Shown here: positions 44,072-52,827 of the stretch, one piece after another | Layout of the letters: each line of letters starts with the position of its first letter | How positions within the stretch are numbered: position 1 is the stretch's first letter | NCBI RefSeq assembly: GCF_003862435.1 | Contig: NZ_RHGY01000007.1 | Coordinates: forward strand, 1-64,000 | DNA length: 64,000 bases | Source: Weissella viridescens | Lineage (GTDB): Bacteria; Bacillota; Bacilli; Lactobacillales; Lactobacillaceae | Direction of reading: 5' to 3' | Notes under the pieces: model-generated | Told to the model about the DNA's origin: nothing | The model's input: the letters and a program-made list of their open reading frames with translations, nothing else | The model's database searches: none | Position numbers and translations under genes: made by a program

Positions 44072-45298
44072 ATGACAGAAGTACTAAAAGATATTTTACA
44101 ATTCATGACAGCATACACCATTATTTATCCAGTCTTTATGTCGGTAGGGTGGATTGTTGGGGCGATTTGTTTTCGAACCCATCATGCTCACAAGCAAGCG
44201 GTAGCGGCAAAAAATGATACTGTGACTATTTTGGTTTCTATGTTTAATGAGGCAGAGTTGATTGAAGAAACGATGGCAGCGATTAAAGCAGTTACGTATG
44301 AAAATTTGAAAGTTGTCTTGGTGGATGATGCGAGTACTGATGAGACAGTTACCATTGTTAAACAATATATTGAAGCAAATCATTGGGATGATTGCACGCT
44401 TGTTGAAATGCCGGAAAATGGTGGAAAGGCGCGTGCCCTCAATTTTGCTTTAACCCATTATGTTGATTCGGATTATATGACTGTGATTGATGCAGACTCA
44501 ATTATTGATCCTTTGGCAGTAACAAAATTAGTCGAAAATTTCGATCAAGACGAAATCGCTGCTGTTACAGGAAAGCCAATTGTCCGAAATCGGACAACGG
44601 TCTTGGGAACATTACAAGCGCTTGAATATGTCAGTATTATTGATACCATCAAACGCGCCCAACAAACGCTATTTCACAAAATTATGACAGTTTCTGGTGT
44701 ATTAGTGATGTACCGTGTGAGTAGCTTGAAAACGGTTGGTGGATTTAATCCAAAAGTAATGACGGAAGATATTGATGTCACTTGGCGCTTTTACAAATTT
44801 GGTTACCGAATTAAATATGAGCCACGGGCCATTACGCATATCTTAGTGCCTGAAAAGTTGCAGGGATTTATCAAGCAACGGACGCGTTGGTCCATTGGTG
44901 GGGTCGAAGTCTTCAATCAAAATATACATTGGGTGTTACGGCAAGCCGGTACAGGAACCAAGTTTTTAATGTTGGAAATGTTCTTTTCACACCTTTGGTC
45001 ATGGTCATTCATTATCAGTACGCTTGATTTCGTTATTTCGGTCTTCCCAGCGCATGATTTCAAGCTTTCAGTGCCGATTATGTTTATTTATATCTTTATG
45101 ATGGTCTTCATGACGGCCGTTAGTCTCATTCGCGATGGGGGAACAAGCAAAATTTCAGTACGTGATTTATTTGTTTGGCCAATCTATTACCTTTTTTACT
45201 GGGTGATTAATTTAGTTTGTTCAATTAAGTCAGAATTTATCGTGCTATTCACAAAGAAATCTACCGGGACTTGGGTCAGTCCAGATCGAGGGGTATAA
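44072..45298 (+). CDS. pgaC: Poly-beta-1,6-N-acetylglucosamine synthase (PgaC/IcaA-like)
   Basis: A 408-residue membrane GT2 enzyme: N-terminal helix (about 12-32), a GT-A domain with VLVDDAS, the DxD-type VIDADS, the TED of VMTEDIDVTWR and the acceptor motif QRTRWS, then three or four C-terminal helices. This is the processive architecture of PgaC/IcaA, which polymerises UDP-GlcNAc into PNAG and threads it through the membrane. GGGGAGG precedes the start. PgaD-like and PgaB-like genes follow directly. Confidence 0.85.
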   Translation: MTEVLKDILQFMTAYTIIYPVFMSVGWIVGAICFRTHHAHKQAVAAKNDTVTILVSMFNEAELIEETMAAIKAVTYENLKVVLVDDASTDETVTIVKQYIEANHWDDCTLVEMPENGGKARALNFALTHYVDSDYMTVIDADSIIDPLAVTKLVENFDQDEIAAVTGKPIVRNRTTVLGTLQALEYVSIIDTIKRAQQTLFHKIMTVSGVLVMYRVSSLKTVGGFNPKVMTEDIDVTWRFYKFGYRIKYEPRAITHILVPEKLQGFIKQRTRWSIGGVEVFNQNIHWVLRQAGTGTKFLMLEMFFSHLWSWSFIISTLDFVISVFPAHDFKLSVPIMFIYIFMMVFMTAVSLIRDGGTSKISVRDLFVWPIYYLFYWVINLVCSIKSEFIVLFTKKSTGTWVSPDRGV

Positions 45299-45300
45299 AT

Positions 45301-45567
45301 ATGATTATTCGGAAAAAGAGATATTTTGGTTGGTTAGAAGAAACGTTTATTTCAAGCGTTTGGGTTGTTTCATTCGGATTGGTATTAATTGGCGGTCTTT
45401 ATCTCGGGGGCGCCTACACGGATGACTTAAGTATTTTATATATTGTCTTAGGTTTAAATCAGAAAATTTTCTTAGTGGTGCTGGGATTAATAACGACAAG
45501 TCTGTTCGTTTGGCTAATCGTGCTTGGCTGCGCGGAGTGTACCCGTGATACCAGCAGAAAGGAGTAA
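45301..45567 (+). CDS. pgaD: PgaD/IcaD-like small membrane subunit
   Basis: An 88-residue protein with two membrane helices (about 15-40 and 55-78). Size, topology and its place between the synthase and the deacetylase match PgaD/IcaD, which is needed for full synthase activity. The ATG at 45301 is two bases after the synthase stop. Its stop overlaps the ribosome-site region of the next gene. Sequence similarity in this family is low, so the call rests mostly on context. Confidence 0.7.
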   Translation: MIIRKKRYFGWLEETFISSVWVVSFGLVLIGGLYLGGAYTDDLSILYIVLGLNQKIFLVVLGLITTSLFVWLIVLGCAECTRDTSRKE

Positions 45568-45572
45568 TGTTT

Positions 45573-46439
45573 ATGCGCTTCAAACGGAGTCTTTATTTGA
45601 TTTTTTTAATTATATTTGGGGTGGCCTTGTGCAATGAATACTTTCAATATGCTAATGGACAAACACACAGCCGATTACCTGGCTATGCGGGGATGTTTCA
45701 AAAAGAATCCAATGGGGTAACCGTGTTGACCTATCATCGTATCCTGAAAGATTCGGAGTTGAATCGGGTGATGCGCCACGTCTCGAGCAATGATCAATTA
45801 CATGAATATAACGTGACGGAGACTGAATTTAAAAAGCAAATGGACTTTTTAGCGCAGCACCATGTCAATGTGATTTCATATGATGACATGGTGGCAATGA
45901 AAGCCCGCGGTCCTATTCATGGCAAATACGTGGTTTTGACCTTTGATGACGTCGATCGCACGATGCCTGAAAATGCTGCCAATATTCTCGAGCAAAAACA
46001 ATTTCCATACACTTTTTATGTAGTAACAGGATTTGTTGATAAGAAGATAGATGGCATTCGAATGGCCAACTGGGCGCAATTAGAAAAGATGGCGCAGAGT
46101 CCGTTAGCAACGGTTGGATTACACACTGATAAACTACATTACCAGATTGAAGGTCAGCCAGCTTTACAATCAGGTAAGGTGTCAGAAAAAACGATGGCAT
46201 CAGATTATCAACACAGCCAACAAGTTATTCAACAACATATGGGACAGCATGCTAAATACTTTACGTACCCTTATGGGGCGACAAATAAGAATTTAACAAC
46301 TTACATGGCAGAGCATGGGATAACATCAGTTTCAACGCTTGATCCAGGAATTGTTAATCAGGGGACTGATAATTTAGATATCCCAAGAATGTTAGTGAAT
46401 GAAAAATCTTGGCAGAATCTAGCGAACTGGTTAAATTAG
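45573..46439 (+). CDS. pgaB: PNAG N-deacetylase (PgaB/IcaB-like)
   Basis: A 288-residue NodB-fold protein with an N-terminal membrane anchor or signal (about 7-24). Motifs: VLTYHR, metal-binding LTFDDVD, HTDKLH and the TYPYGATN strand. It removes acetyl groups from PNAG outside the cell, which makes the polymer cationic and adhesive. AAGGAG is eight bases before ATG 45573; ATG 45567 is too close. The operon has no IcaC-like gene. Confidence 0.8.
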   Translation: MRFKRSLYLIFLIIFGVALCNEYFQYANGQTHSRLPGYAGMFQKESNGVTVLTYHRILKDSELNRVMRHVSSNDQLHEYNVTETEFKKQMDFLAQHHVNVISYDDMVAMKARGPIHGKYVVLTFDDVDRTMPENAANILEQKQFPYTFYVVTGFVDKKIDGIRMANWAQLEKMAQSPLATVGLHTDKLHYQIEGQPALQSGKVSEKTMASDYQHSQQVIQQHMGQHAKYFTYPYGATNKNLTTYMAEHGITSVSTLDPGIVNQGTDNLDIPRMLVNEKSWQNLANWLN

Positions 46440-46484
46440 AGGCATTGGGGAATCGAGACACGTCAAGTTAGCCACACGTAAACA

Positions 46485-46530
46485 ACAAAAAAGCAACTAG
46501 TCGGAGTTATCCGAAACTAGTTGCTTTTTT
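46485..46530. terminator. Bidirectional terminator
   Basis: AAAAAGCAACTAGTCGGA pairs with its complement TCCGAAACTAGTTGCTTTTT (small bulge). Confidence 0.85.
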
Positions 46531-46531
46531 A

Positions 46532-47482
46532 TTAGGCTTTTTTAGCCCGATGATTTGAAATAAGGGATGCACCGATGGCAACGGCCAGACAAACCACAAT
46601 GACAAGCAATGAAGTTGCATTTGAGATTTCAAAACTTGACCCCATGGCCTTGCTAACTTCGTTCACAATCATCTTTAAACCGATGAATGAGAGAATCGCG
46701 GCTAAGCCGTACTTAATATACTTGAACATTGGCAAAATCAATGACAACGCAGCATAGAATGAACGCAAGCCCATTAATGCAAAAATATTTGACGTGATGA
46801 CGACAAAAGTGTCGGTTGTCACGGCCAATGATGCTGGAATTGAGTCAAAGGCAAAGATAATGTCCGACATCTCGATGAAAATCAAGGCGACCATGAATTG
46901 GGTAACGTAAGTCTTACCATCTGCTTTAACAAAGAATGGTGCGCCATCCTGATCAGTAATTTTAATGGGTAACACTTTATTCAAAAAGCGCATGAGCTTA
47001 TTATCGTCTAGGCTTTCTTGTTGTTCTTGGTTGTTAAAGAACATCTTAATTCCGGCATAGAGCAAGAAGGCACCGAGTACATACATCAACCATTGGAAGT
47101 GAGACAAGAGGGCTGAACCACCTAGAATGAATAAGACACGCATAATGATGGCGGTGAAGACACCCCAAAACAAAACACGATGTTGATATTTAGCAGCGAT
47201 ATTGAAAAATCCGAAGACGAGAATAAAGACAAATAAGTTATCTAAACTCAACGACATTTCCAAAGTATACGTTGTCAGATAATCAACCGTGGCCTCTTTT
47301 CCACCAAGATGGAAAATAATGAAGGTAAATAGGAGGGCTAAAACAATCCAAACACCACTGGTGATGAGAGAATGTTTCATGGTTGGCGCAGTGTTGGCCT
47401 TGTTGAATACCTTAAGATCTAAAATCAGCATGACAACAACAAAGACAAAGAAGCCAATCCAATAAATGGGAGCTACAGTCAT
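46532..47482 (-). CDS. TerC-family membrane protein
   Basis: A 316-residue protein with about nine helices and the family acidic motifs LEMSLSLDNLFVF (about 78-90) and FAFDSIPA (about 212-219). TerC/Alx proteins export manganese or protect secreted metalloproteins during biogenesis. The ribosome site is weak. No yybP-ykoY manganese riboswitch is visible upstream, although such genes often carry one. It is divergent from a P-type ATPase. Confidence 0.85.
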   Translation of the reverse strand: MTVAPIYWIGFFVFVVVMLILDLKVFNKANTAPTMKHSLITSGVWIVLALLFTFIIFHLGGKEATVDYLTTYTLEMSLSLDNLFVFILVFGFFNIAAKYQHRVLFWGVFTAIIMRVLFILGGSALLSHFQWLMYVLGAFLLYAGIKMFFNNQEQQESLDDNKLMRFLNKVLPIKITDQDGAPFFVKADGKTYVTQFMVALIFIEMSDIIFAFDSIPASLAVTTDTFVVITSNIFALMGLRSFYAALSLILPMFKYIKYGLAAILSFIGLKMIVNEVSKAMGSSFEISNATSLLVIVVCLAVAIGASLISNHRAKKA

Positions 47483-47661
47483 AATTTATTTCTACTTTCT
47501 TTTTTACTTATAATTAATCACTATACACTAAAAAAAGTGGGGTTTCTTTAAAAATTATAGATATCTTATGGAATTTGTGGACTTATTCGCACGCATGCAA
47601 AGACATAAGGTTCATTAAAGCTTAGGACAAGGTTACCTAAAGTTTGGCTTGGAATAATGAA

Positions 47662-47687
47662 TTTAAACATTTGAATGAATGTTTAAA
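47662..47687. promoter_or_regulatory. Inverted repeat before the P-type ATPase
   Basis: TTTAAACATT-tgaatg-AATGTTTAAA, perfect ten-base arms, 30 bases before the start codon. The core ATTTGAATGAA resembles operators of ArsR/SmtB metal repressors such as CadC. Confidence 0.55.
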
Positions 47688-47716
47688 AATATAAAACATT
47701 TAGAGGAGACACATCA

Positions 47717-50392
47717 GTGCCAGAATTAAAGGACCCTATATCCAGAAGCTTACCAGTCTATCAAGAAACAAATGCGCAAGTCATTAACGCATTTGAGACA
47801 CGCGTGCCAGCCGGGCTGACACAAACGGAGGTCGAACAGCGCCTAAAACGAGATGGCTTTAATGAGTTGAAGACGAAGGTGACGCCAAAATGGCGCATTT
47901 TCCTAAATCAATTCAACAATATTATTGTTTATATTTTGTTATTTGCTGCTGTTGTGACCTTATTGATGCAACATTATTCCGATGCCATTGTGATTGGCAT
48001 TGTGATTGTGATTAATGCGTTGATTGGGTATATGCAGGAAGTGAATGCCAATGATGCTTTGGAAAAGATTAAGCAGATGCTTTCTGCTGAAGCGACCGTC
48101 TATCGAGCGGGAAAGCGTCAAACGGTCAGGGCCCGAGAACTCGTTCTGGGGGATGTTGTCTATTTAGAAGCTGGTGATAATGTGCCAGCTGATTTACGAC
48201 TTGTTGATACCGATAATTTAAGAATTCAAGAATCCTCGTTAACTGGTGAGGCTGACTCAGTTGAAAAATCGGACCAAGTGATACCTGAAATAACACCACT
48301 TGCTGAGCAAACCAATATGGCCTTTGCCTCAACGGGCGTTACAAATGGTAGTGGTCTCGGCATTGTCGTACGGATTGGCGCAACAACTGAAATTGGTAAA
48401 ATTTCAACTAGCGTGCAAGCAGTGAAGCCAAAAAAGTCCCCGTTAACGCGAGAACTCGATCAACTGGGGACGGGGATTTCATGGTTCATCATTATCAGTT
48501 CAGTGTTATTATTTGCCTTAGGCTGGTTCATGAACGTCTATACCTTACCGGTCTTGGCGATGGCGGTCATCACGATGGTCGTAGGATCTATGCCAGAAGG
48601 CTTACCAGCCGCGACATCCATTATTTTAGCGACAGGTGTTCAAAAGTTAACCAAAAAACATGCCATTGTTAAAACATTACCAGCAGCCGAAACCCTTGGT
48701 GCCATTGATATCATTGCTTCGGATAAAACCGGAACGTTGACTAAAAACGAAATGACAATCCAGGATGTTATCGTTGCGGATCGTCATTACACTGTGACTG
48801 GAACTGGTTATGCACCAAACGGGCATTTTGAATTAGATGGACAAACCGTCAAAGCTCAAACAGATCCACAATTGGCAAAATTACTCACGATGGGTCAGCT
48901 TGCTAATGATACCGTTTTGTCTGAGGATGAAACGGGTTGGGCTGTGAATGGTGAACCGACTGATGCGGCCTTCATCACAGCATACTATAAAGGGTTTGGC
49001 ATTACAGAACCGCAGGTAACCGAAATTGATCGGATTCCGTTTGATTCTGACTATCGATATATTGCAAAATTAATTGAAAATAAGCAGGGTGAACGGATTA
49101 CTGCCATTAAAGGTGCACCAGATGTCATGTTTGACTTAGTTGCCCAAGGTAATCAACATTTCGACCGTGAATATTGGACTAATTGCGCTCACTCACTGGC
49201 GCAAGTCGGTAAACGCGTGATTGCAGTTGGATATGTAGATATGCCACGAGATGCTGAAACAATTGATACAGCAAGTATTGCCACACAAGAAATTCAATTC
49301 TTAGGATTGGTCGGCATTACTGATCCGCCACGCCCAGAAGTGATTCAAGCGATTCGCGAGATGCGTGTGGCTGGGATCAAGGTGAAAATGATAACCGGTG
49401 ACAGCATTGAAACAGCAAGTGCGATTGGTCAACAATTAGGTCTGGCCGACGATATTCGTGCCATGACGGGGCAGGAAGTCGACGCCTTAACATTGGACGA
49501 GTTGACACAGGTTGTTGAGCAATATGATATTTTTGCTAGAACAACACCACACAATAAACTCAAAATTGTCCAAGCCTATCAAAAACAGGGTAATGTGACA
49601 GCCATGGTTGGTGACGGTGTGAATGATGCTCCAGCATTAAAGCAGGCGGACATTGGTGTGGCGATGGGAATTAAAGGAACGGACGTTGCCAAAGATTCAG
49701 CTGACATGATTTTGGCAAATGATAATTTTTCAACTATTAAAACAGCGATTGAACAGGGTCGACGTCTGTACGATAACATCAAAAAAACGATTCTATTTTT
49801 ATTACCAACGAGTTTTGCAGAAGGCTTAATTGTGGCGATTAGTATTCTACTAAGTCAGCCGCTGCCTTTAACACCCACACAACTATTGTGGATTAATATG
49901 GTTTCGGCAATTACCATTCAGTTGGCATTTATTTTCGAACCAGCAGAACCAGGTTTGATGCAAAAACCGCCACGTCAAGCAGATGCACGATTAATGAATC
50001 GATCTGACGCTGTACAGATGACAGTGGTGAGTGTCTTGATTGCGGGAATGGCTTTGGTTATTTTTGAAGTGATGCGGAACCAAGGAATCTCATTTGCGGT
50101 TGCTAGTACAATGGCCGTCAATATTATTATTTTTGGTAAAATTTTTTACCTCTTTAATATTCGAACATCCGCGTTTGCCTTTGCGAAAAAAGTATTATTC
50201 GCCAACCCGATGGCGTATGTTGCAATTGGATTAATGCTTGCCTTGCAACTTGTATTAACCTACGTCCCATTCATGAATGATATTTTTTCAACGGCGGGAT
50301 TGACATTACAACAGTGGGGAATCGTGGTACTAGCAGGTTTGCCCGTGATTGTTTGGGCGGAACTGAATAAGTGGTATTTAAAACATAAGTAA
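47717..50392 (+). CDS. P-type IIA-like cation ATPase
   Basis: An 891-residue P2-type ATPase with ten helices. The helix-4 ion motif is PEGLPA, the phosphorylated Asp336 lies in SDKTGTLTKN, the nucleotide domain has KGAPDVMF, and the hinge is MVGDGVNDAPALKQADIGVAMG. It starts with GTG after GAGGAG. The class pumps Ca2+ or similar cations out of the cell. The exact ion is not determined by the visible motifs. A perfect inverted repeat covers its upstream region. Confidence 0.85.
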   Translation: MPELKDPISRSLPVYQETNAQVINAFETRVPAGLTQTEVEQRLKRDGFNELKTKVTPKWRIFLNQFNNIIVYILLFAAVVTLLMQHYSDAIVIGIVIVINALIGYMQEVNANDALEKIKQMLSAEATVYRAGKRQTVRARELVLGDVVYLEAGDNVPADLRLVDTDNLRIQESSLTGEADSVEKSDQVIPEITPLAEQTNMAFASTGVTNGSGLGIVVRIGATTEIGKISTSVQAVKPKKSPLTRELDQLGTGISWFIIISSVLLFALGWFMNVYTLPVLAMAVITMVVGSMPEGLPAATSIILATGVQKLTKKHAIVKTLPAAETLGAIDIIASDKTGTLTKNEMTIQDVIVADRHYTVTGTGYAPNGHFELDGQTVKAQTDPQLAKLLTMGQLANDTVLSEDETGWAVNGEPTDAAFITAYYKGFGITEPQVTEIDRIPFDSDYRYIAKLIENKQGERITAIKGAPDVMFDLVAQGNQHFDREYWTNCAHSLAQVGKRVIAVGYVDMPRDAETIDTASIATQEIQFLGLVGITDPPRPEVIQAIREMRVAGIKVKMITGDSIETASAIGQQLGLADDIRAMTGQEVDALTLDELTQVVEQYDIFARTTPHNKLKIVQAYQKQGNVTAMVGDGVNDAPALKQADIGVAMGIKGTDVAKDSADMILANDNFSTIKTAIEQGRRLYDNIKKTILFLLPTSFAEGLIVAISILLSQPLPLTPTQLLWINMVSAITIQLAFIFEPAEPGLMQKPPRQADARLMNRSDAVQMTVVSVLIAGMALVIFEVMRNQGISFAVASTMAVNIIIFGKIFYLFNIRTSAFAFAKKVLFANPMAYVAIGLMLALQLVLTYVPFMNDIFSTAGLTLQQWGIVVLAGLPVIVWAELNKWYLKHK

Positions 50393-50616
50393 GCTAATGC
50401 GACCAGGTCTACGGATTTGGTTGTTTTTTTATTTTTTAGAAAATGAGCATTAATTTAAAAAATAGGAAGTCCAATTATCTAAGAGAATAAACGTTCTTTT
50501 AAATAAAACAATTCGTCTTCTGACCTTAATCAAAATGACGCATTGTTGACGCTAGTCCGCAAGATAAACCAGTTACACTGGGGTTAATTATTCATTGAAG
50601 AAAAGGGGTATCAATA

Positions 50617-50889
50617 ATGTCAGAAGAACAAAATGTGATTCAACTAACCGAAGGTTGGAGTCTTGGGGTCCTCAATGGTACTGTGGCCAAAGCCGATGTG
50701 AAAAAGGTGCCTGATAGCACCGCACTTGATATTGAAATCTATACCACGAATGATATGGAAGTCCCAGCATTTACGCTACAATTAAACGTGTTAGCAGATG
50801 TAATTGAAGTGATTGGCATTGATCCAATTCAAAAGATTCAAAAGTTAACAATCAAAATGCCAAAACGGATTGAAGTAACGCTAGCCTAA
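50617..50889 (+). CDS. Unknown 90-residue protein
   Basis: A 90-residue acidic, soluble protein with alternating strand pattern (EGWSLGVLNGTVAKADVKKVPD, then VPAFTLQLNVLADVIEVIGID) that suggests a small beta sandwich. GGGG lies eight bases before the ATG. A short-chain dehydrogenase follows at 32 bases, and the two may be co-transcribed. I recognise no family. Confidence 0.55.
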   Translation: MSEEQNVIQLTEGWSLGVLNGTVAKADVKKVPDSTALDIEIYTTNDMEVPAFTLQLNVLADVIEVIGIDPIQKIQKLTIKMPKRIEVTLA

Positions 50890-50921
50890 TCGACTAGTAA
50901 CAGGGTAAAGGTGGTAATAGG

Positions 50922-51524
50922 ATGCAGATTTTAGTTGTTGGTGGAAATGGAACTTTGGGACAAGCCGTCGTGGCGCGTTTACGTGAATTAGGGCATACCG
51001 TCTTAATTGGTGGTCGTCATGATGCGGATGTCTATGTCGATATGGCTGATCCCGAAAGTATCAAAAGCATGTATGCAAGTTTACCTGAATTGGATCATGT
51101 TGTATCAACAGCTGGTCAAACGACGGCAAAAGCTTTGGCAGACATGCAACCGGAAGATAATATGCTATCCGTACAAAGTAAGTTACTCGGTCAGATTAAC
51201 TTAGTTATTATTGGACAACAATATCTTAAAGATGGTGGTAGCTTTACGTTAACCACTGGTATTAAAAAGGATGATCCAATTCCTGGTGGTGCATCAGCGG
51301 CTATGGCAAATGGTGGTGTGACGGCTTTCGTAAAATCAGCCGCAATTGATTTGCCACGCGGACTACGGATTAATGCCATCAGTCCAAATGTCGTTGATGT
51401 GAGTTTTGAAAAGTTGAAAGATCAGTTCTTGGGTTACACGCCAGTGCCAATCACAGAAGTGGCTGAAGCCTTTGTTAAGAGCATTGTCGGTAAACAAACC
51501 GGGCAAGAATACCAGATTTATTAA
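50922..51524 (+). CDS. Short-chain dehydrogenase, short 200-residue type
   Basis: A 200-residue SDR with the cofactor motif GGNGTLGQAV, VVSTAGQT and LRINAISPNVV. The usual catalytic Tyr-x-x-x-Lys is not intact: the stretch AMANGGVTAFVKS carries the Lys but no Tyr four residues before it. This variant occurs in a family of small SDRs. The substrate is unknown. It precedes a Nudix gene by 18 bases, likely one message. Confidence 0.75.
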   Translation: MQILVVGGNGTLGQAVVARLRELGHTVLIGGRHDADVYVDMADPESIKSMYASLPELDHVVSTAGQTTAKALADMQPEDNMLSVQSKLLGQINLVIIGQQYLKDGGSFTLTTGIKKDDPIPGGASAAMANGGVTAFVKSAAIDLPRGLRINAISPNVVDVSFEKLKDQFLGYTPVPITEVAEAFVKSIVGKQTGQEYQIY

Positions 51525-51542
51525 AGTTTTCGGAGGCTCAAA

Positions 51543-52031
51543 ATGGTACAAAGCAAAGTTCATCAATCTTTTGGTGTATACGGCTTAATTGTTCAGGGGG
51601 AACAATTGGCGGTTGTAAAAAAAACAGACGGGCCTTACAAAAATCGGTTTGACTTACCTGGTGGTCAATTAGAACCTGGGGAAATACTAGAAAATGCTTT
51701 GAACCGTGAAATCGAAGAAGAAACTGGTCTGTTAGTTAAGGTAAGCCAACAGCTGGGAACGACAAGTTTCCACTATCCCTGGCACTATCTGGATTTTGTT
51801 GAGAATCAACATATCGCGGTTTTTTACCATGTTTTACAATATACAGGCCAAATCCAAGCCCAAGTGCCAGATTTTATTGGGCAAGATGTTACAGGTGCCT
51901 TATTTGTAAACTTAAGGGATATTTCAGCATCTAATGCCTCACCATTGGTTTTGAAAGCCAAGCAATATCTAACAACAGGTCATTTTGACGTAACGGCAAC
52001 CCAATTAAACCATTGGCAAGTTTTAGACTAA
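51543..52031 (+). CDS. Nudix hydrolase
   Basis: A 162-residue Nudix protein with a full box: GGQLEPGEILENALNREI followed by EEETGLLV (G-x5-E-x7-REUxEExGU). It hydrolyses nucleoside diphosphates linked to another moiety. The substrate is not apparent. CGGAGG precedes the start. The gene is closed by a strong hairpin. Confidence 0.85.
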   Translation: MVQSKVHQSFGVYGLIVQGEQLAVVKKTDGPYKNRFDLPGGQLEPGEILENALNREIEEETGLLVKVSQQLGTTSFHYPWHYLDFVENQHIAVFYHVLQYTGQIQAQVPDFIGQDVTGALFVNLRDISASNASPLVLKAKQYLTTGHFDVTATQLNHWQVLD

Positions 52032-52033
52032 AT

Positions 52034-52071
52034 AAAAAGCGCCAGTATCCACGGATACTGGTGCTTTTTTT
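52034..52071. terminator. Bidirectional terminator
   Basis: AAAAGCGCCAGTATCC pairs with GGATACTGGTGCTTTT. Confidence 0.85.
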
Positions 52072-52075
52072 GTCT

Positions 52076-52678
52076 TTATTGATCTTGACTGCGGAAGTGA
52101 TTAATCTCGCTGTCTGAATAGTGTGACCATGCCGGTACACTCTGGATGGCTGAGTTAGAGTAACCCATGACAATCGCTGAATCCATCTTGAAACGTGTTG
52201 GATCTTGCGCTGCTGCGGCACGTAAGTTCGTGGCTTGGTCAGCAGGTGAGAGTTGGGCAATTTGTGCTGGTGTCAGGTTTGGATTGTTTGGATCGATTGA
52301 TGATTGCGCACTTGATTGTGTACCTGATGTGCTTTGTTCACTACTTGCTTGTGTTGTAGGCGTTTGACTTGTCGCCGTGTCAGTAGTTCTACTTGTTGAT
52401 GCGTCAGATGCAGCCATACTTGATGATGTTGAACCAGTCTGATTAGATTCACTAGCTGTTGTTTGGCTAGCATCTGTTTTAGACGATGACGCATTTGCAT
52501 CACTTGCTAATTTTTGTGAAGTTGATTTAGACGCTGCCTTTACACTGTCGGCATGACTTGAAGACTGACTCTTTTGCGTTTCAGCTTGGTGTTGCGCATT
52601 CATTTCAGCGTAGCCATAAGTGCCAGCACCACCAATTACGGCTGTGGCAACGATAATTGAAATAATTCCTTTACGCAT
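52076..52678 (-). CDS. Exported Ser/Thr-rich protein
   Basis: A 200-residue protein: N-terminal helix (about 4-24) as signal or anchor, about 105 residues of Ser, Thr, Ala and Gln low complexity, then a C-terminal part of about 70 residues (DPNNPNLTPAQIAQLSPADQ onward). No sorting signal. AAAGGAG precedes ATG 52678; a longer frame from 52726 has no support. The design parallels the protein at 14584-15198, but the C-terminal parts differ. The function is unknown. Confidence 0.6.
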   Translation of the reverse strand: MRKGIISIIVATAVIGGAGTYGYAEMNAQHQAETQKSQSSSHADSVKAASKSTSQKLASDANASSSKTDASQTTASESNQTGSTSSSMAASDASTSRTTDTATSQTPTTQASSEQSTSGTQSSAQSSIDPNNPNLTPAQIAQLSPADQATNLRAAAAQDPTRFKMDSAIVMGYSNSAIQSVPAWSHYSDSEINHFRSQDQ

Positions 52679-52827
52679 GTATATAACTCCTTTAAGCTTA
52701 TCGCTCACTTTATTTAATTGTAACACCGATTAACTTTTCGCCAAGAGCTATCTTTATTGAAAATTAATGCTATACTTTATTTTAATAATTTTGTCAGTTT
52801 TAAGCGACTAGGGAATGGAGCATATAT

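Noticed and set aside
47483-47716. yybP-ykoY manganese riboswitch between terC and the P-type ATPase
   Set aside because: Expected from gene content, but I find no matching stem or conserved loop sequence.
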